Shown here piece by piece: positions 61,097 through 64,000 of a stretch of DNA of 64,000 nt (its first letter is position 1; each line of letters starts with the position of its first letter). The stretch covers positions 401,266 through 465,265 of the forward strand of contig NZ_JAFKCW010000004.1 in assembly GCF_017254835.1 (NCBI RefSeq). The letters run 5' to 3'. The notes under the pieces were generated by a model, which saw nothing but the letters and a program-made list of their open reading frames with translations, had not been told where the DNA came from and did not search any database. A program made the position numbers and the translations under genes. The stretch comes from Algoriphagus aestuariicola (GTDB lineage: Bacteria; Bacteroidota; Bacteroidia; Cytophagales; Cyclobacteriaceae).

Positions 61097-62794
61097 TTGG
61101 AAGAGAAATACATCAAGCACCGCTACGATCCGATCATCCCCAGCAAAAACGAATGGCCGGTGGTGAAGTTGGCTAGGGAGCGCAAAGAGTTTGTGAAGAA
61201 GGTGGCCGAGCTGGCGGAGGCCAGGATTTTGGGATTGACGGGGAAGAATCCGGATATTTTAAAAGAGGAACTTGAAACCACGCTCTACCGCGAAAAGCTC
61301 CGCGTCAAGCAAAATCCTTGGGCCGTAGATCCGGATGACGAAAATGAGTTTTGGAATGAGGTCAAAAATTCCCTGCTCCAGACCAATAACGACACGACGC
61401 TGGATAGAGAGCGACGCTTCCTTGCCTATCAGGGACTGCTTCACCGAATTACTTCGCGCTACGCAGAGGAGATCGCCTCCAATTTCAAAGCTTCCCACTA
61501 CAAGTTTACCAGAAGTATCGTGACCTATGGTTTTGCCCGCCTGCTCAATGCGGCTAGGGTGAAAGGCATTAAGTCCATCTTCAGTACGCAATACACGCTA
61601 CAGGACAAAATCCAGATCACGGGACAGACCGACCAGATCCGCGACTTGGCTACCAAGGGGACGATCGTCATGGTGCCTACCCACTTTTCCAATTTGGACA
61701 GCGTATTGATCGGCTGGATTATTTCGGTGTTGGGCATGCCGCCCTTTATCTACGGCGCAGGGCTAAACCTCTTCAATATCTCCATCTTCGCCTATTTCAT
61801 GAATGCGCTGGGCGCTTACAAGGTGGATAGGAGAAAGAAGAATCTGATGTATCTGGAGACGCTGAAGACCTACTCCAAGGAGGCGATCCAGTTTGGCTGC
61901 CACAGTCTTTTTTTTCCAGGCGGTACACGCTCCAGGAGCGGGATGATCGAGTCCAGACTAAAACTCGGCCTGCTGAGTACAGCCATAGAAGCGCAGCGGG
62001 CAAATTTTCAAAATGGTCTCAACGACATCTCCGGCAAAGTGTTTATCGTTCCGGTGACGATTAACTACCACTTTGTGCTGGAGGCGCCGGGACTGATCCA
62101 AGAGCATTTGAGCACAACGGGCCAGGAGAGGTATTACAAGGAAAACGACGAATTTTCCACTTCGTACAAGATCTCCAAGTTTTTGTTCAAATTCTTCACG
62201 AAGGGATCGGACATTTCCGTGTCCATCGGGAGGGCCATGGATGTGTTGGGCAACTATGTGGATGAGGATGGAGATAGCCTTGACAAGCGTGGCCGTAGGA
62301 TCGACACGCGGGACTATTTCATTTCGGAGGGGAAAGTCACCATCGACCAGCAGCGGGAGGAGGAATACACCAACATGCTGGGCAAACGCATTGTGGAGGA
62401 GTTTCACATCATCAATCGTGTGTTCAGCTCGCATCTGGTGGCCTTCGTCGCGTTTGAATTGATCAGGCAAAAAAACAACAAGCTGGATATCTTTGATCTG
62501 ATCCGATTGCCGGAAGAGGAAATTTCCATTCCCTATGAGGAATTTAGGGATGCTTGCCAGATGGTTTTGGACAGGATTTTCGAATTGAAAAGTCAAGGCA
62601 AGATCGACGCAGCACCTCACCTCAAGCGAGGTATCGACGAGATCATCAGCCATGGCATAGACAATGTCGGCATGTATCATGCGAAGCACCCGCTGGTGCG
62701 AGACAAGCAGGGGAATATCGCCACTGAAGACATGAGCTTACTTTATTTTTATCACAACAGACTGCACGGATATGGCCTTGAAAAACTCTTTTAA
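61097..62794 (+). CDS. Glycerol-3-phosphate/lysophosphatidic acid acyltransferase
   Basis: 565 aa from a TTG start at 61097; no better in-frame ATG exists upstream. Acyltransferase motifs: HFSNLD (HX4D, in VPTHFSNLDSVLIG), GALYKVDRR-like segment GAYKVDRRKK, and FFPGGTRSRSG (motif III). Transfers an acyl chain onto glycerol-3-phosphate or a lyso-intermediate at the inner membrane. Overlaps gpsA by 23 bp, so both early phospholipid steps are in one operon. Length exceeds PlsC proteins because of a ~170-residue N-terminal extension and a long C-terminal part. Confidence 0.83.
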   Translation: MEEKYIKHRYDPIIPSKNEWPVVKLARERKEFVKKVAELAEARILGLTGKNPDILKEELETTLYREKLRVKQNPWAVDPDDENEFWNEVKNSLLQTNNDTTLDRERRFLAYQGLLHRITSRYAEEIASNFKASHYKFTRSIVTYGFARLLNAARVKGIKSIFSTQYTLQDKIQITGQTDQIRDLATKGTIVMVPTHFSNLDSVLIGWIISVLGMPPFIYGAGLNLFNISIFAYFMNALGAYKVDRRKKNLMYLETLKTYSKEAIQFGCHSLFFPGGTRSRSGMIESRLKLGLLSTAIEAQRANFQNGLNDISGKVFIVPVTINYHFVLEAPGLIQEHLSTTGQERYYKENDEFSTSYKISKFLFKFFTKGSDISVSIGRAMDVLGNYVDEDGDSLDKRGRRIDTRDYFISEGKVTIDQQREEEYTNMLGKRIVEEFHIINRVFSSHLVAFVAFELIRQKNNKLDIFDLIRLPEEEISIPYEEFRDACQMVLDRIFELKSQGKIDAAPHLKRGIDEIISHGIDNVGMYHAKHPLVRDKQGNIATEDMSLLYFYHNRLHGYGLEKLF

Positions 62795-63830
62795 GTCCAA
62801 AAAAGTCGGCGTGGTCGGCGTAGGAAGTTTCGGGACGGCAATCGCAAATATGCTTGCCGAGAAGAATGAGGTGGTTGTTTTTGCAAGAAAGGAAGAAGTG
62901 GTGGAAGAGATCAACACGGTACACACCGTCTCTGGACGGGAGTTGAATCCTGCCATCCGGGCGACCGTTGACCCTAGCGAGCTTTGCCGTCACTGTGACA
63001 TCCTGTTTTTCATGATTCCCTCGACGGGATTTTTGGAGGTGGTGAGGAACTTTGCGCCTTTTCTCTATCCCTATCACATTATCATTCATGGGACCAAGGG
63101 ACTGGCGCTCAATCTAGGAGAGAGTGAAAGCCTTGAGACTGTCCAAAAACTGAAAAGAAGCCAGGTTTTGACCATGAGCGAGGTGATTATGCAAGAAACG
63201 GTTGCCATACGAGTGGGCTGTCTTGCAGGCCCGAATATCTCAAAGGAGCTGATCCTCGGCAATCCCGCCGCGACGGTAGTTGCCAGCAAATACAACGAGG
63301 TAATCCTCGAAGGCCAGCGCCTGCTCCGATCTGAGCGATTTCAGGTGTACGGCAACTCGGACATAATCGGAGTCGAGTTGAGTGGCGTTCTAAAAAACAT
63401 CATTGCGATCGCTTCTGGTGCTTTGGCCGGTTTGGGACTGGGCGAAAATGCCAAAGGCTTGCTGATCTCAAGAGGAATGGTGGAAATGGTTCACCTGAGC
63501 AAGGCCCTAGGCGGAAGTGTCCAGTCTGTCATGGGACTGGCTGGCATAGGCGATTTGGTTACGACGTGCAATTCCGTGGATTCCCGAAATTTCACAGTCG
63601 GGTTTCGACTGGCGAAAGGGGAGACGCTGGACCAGATTCTTGCCACGATGGATGAAGTGGCTGAAGGGGTCAACACCGTAAGAATCGTAGACGCTTTCAT
63701 CAAAACAGCAGGAATCCGCGCGCCGATCACGGAAAATCTCCACCGTGTACTTTTTGAAGATCTACCAATTTCTGACGCACTTCAGTTTCTTATGAAGTAC
63801 CCCTTCAGCGTAGACGTAGACTTTGTCTGA
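62772..63830 (+). CDS. gpsA: Glycerol-3-phosphate dehydrogenase [NAD(P)+]
   Basis: 352 aa. N-terminal VGVVGVGSFGTAIANML (NAD-binding), TKGLALNLGE with catalytic Lys environment, and GVELSGVLKNIIAIASGALAGLGL in the C-domain. Makes sn-glycerol-3-phosphate for phospholipids. It is translationally coupled to the acyltransferase gene (23-bp overlap). Confidence 0.94.
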   Translation: MALKNSFKSKKVGVVGVGSFGTAIANMLAEKNEVVVFARKEEVVEEINTVHTVSGRELNPAIRATVDPSELCRHCDILFFMIPSTGFLEVVRNFAPFLYPYHIIIHGTKGLALNLGESESLETVQKLKRSQVLTMSEVIMQETVAIRVGCLAGPNISKELILGNPAATVVASKYNEVILEGQRLLRSERFQVYGNSDIIGVELSGVLKNIIAIASGALAGLGLGENAKGLLISRGMVEMVHLSKALGGSVQSVMGLAGIGDLVTTCNSVDSRNFTVGFRLAKGETLDQILATMDEVAEGVNTVRIVDAFIKTAGIRAPITENLHRVLFEDLPISDALQFLMKYPFSVDVDFV

Positions 63831-63873
63831 AAAAATCTGGATTACAAGCTCAACTCAAAGCTATTGGATAAAA

Positions 63874-63908
63874 AGAAAGCTCTCCGGTTTGGAGAGCTTT
63901 CTGCTTTT
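63874..63908. terminator. Bidirectional terminator between gpsA and the sugar dehydrogenase
   Basis: Stem AGAAAGCTCTCC / GGAGAGCTTTCT (12 bp) with a 5-nt loop between the convergent genes. T-rich flanks on both strands. Confidence 0.85.
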
Positions 63909-64000
63909 AGTTTGCTGGTAGGATCTTAACCAAAAGACCGGTTCCTTCTGTGATCGCGTAGAGATACCCATCTGGGCTTTCCGCTACTTGGCGTACCCGT
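63907..64000 (-). CDS. PQQ-dependent sugar dehydrogenase family protein, C-terminal end (partial)
   Basis: Only 30 codons plus the stop at 63907-63909 are in the window. They encode RVRQVAESPDGYLYAITE followed by GTGLLVKILPAN, the last propeller blade of PQQ-dependent aldose/glucose dehydrogenases (YliI-like). The rest lies beyond the window, so the call rests on this short segment. Confidence 0.65.
   Translation of the reverse strand, partial: RVRQVAESPDGYLYAITEGTGLLVKILPAN

Overview
The window looks like a chromosomal segment of a Bacteroidota bacterium, probably Cytophagales and near Algoriphagus/Cyclobacteriaceae. Supporting features are a secreted protein with a type IX secretion C-terminal domain, a TonB-dependent receptor of the beta-barrel-3 type, a DUF5916/CBM9 outer-membrane protein, PD40 lipoproteins, lipoproteins following SPII boxes, and -7 elements of the Bacteroidota form TAnnTTTG in front of several genes. 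No prophage, IS transposase, CRISPR array or rRNA operon is visible. Most of the window is ordinary housekeeping and envelope DNA.

Layout. 1-2.75 kb: trehalose turnover (OtsA-OtsB tail, GH15 hydrolase). 2.9-14.5 kb: mostly minus-strand housekeeping genes (M1 peptidase, GNAT, UPF0158, esterase, cytidine deaminase, saccharopine dehydrogenase-like, TrmN6, UPF0316, MFS, ferrochelatase, CPA2 antiporter plus a tandem Usp). 14.7-18 kb: two adjacent M14 carboxypeptidase-like proteins, the first of which has lost the zinc-site residues. 18.2-25 kb: methyltransferase, DUF5916 protein, TonB receptor, outer-membrane protein. 25-31 kb: antiporter-Usp fusion, Ca/Na exchanger, flotillin and NfeD-like protein. 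31-44.4 kb: S9 peptidase, PD40 lipoprotein with a small duplicated 3' remnant, amidohydrolase, T9SS cargo, MurF, several small lipoproteins, DUF2461, HAD phosphatase.

44.5-45.4 kb holds the most unusual structure: a functional-looking tRNA-Ala(GGC) followed downstream by two tandem 375-bp units that differ at one base. Each unit carries a terminator hairpin, a GIY-YIG endonuclease ORF, and a partial copy of the tRNA-Ala 3' half with a replaced anticodon arm. The ORF stop codon lies inside the tRNA-like segment.

45.5-51.2 kb: recR, clpS, a sodium:solute symporter, an alkyltransferase-like protein lacking the acceptor cysteine, MscS, then SDR/NTF2-like/GreA-like genes and a META lipoprotein. 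51.4-56.3 kb: the thrABC operon, preceded by an unannotated 37-codon leader ORF with seven Thr codons among its last 12 sense codons, a candidate attenuator. 56.4-57.1 kb: a PIN toxin/DUF6364 antitoxin pair. 57-64 kb: SGNH hydrolase, GH43 lipoprotein, polyprenyl synthase, DUF4199 protein, a glycerolipid acyltransferase/gpsA pair, and the end of a PQQ-dependent sugar dehydrogenase.
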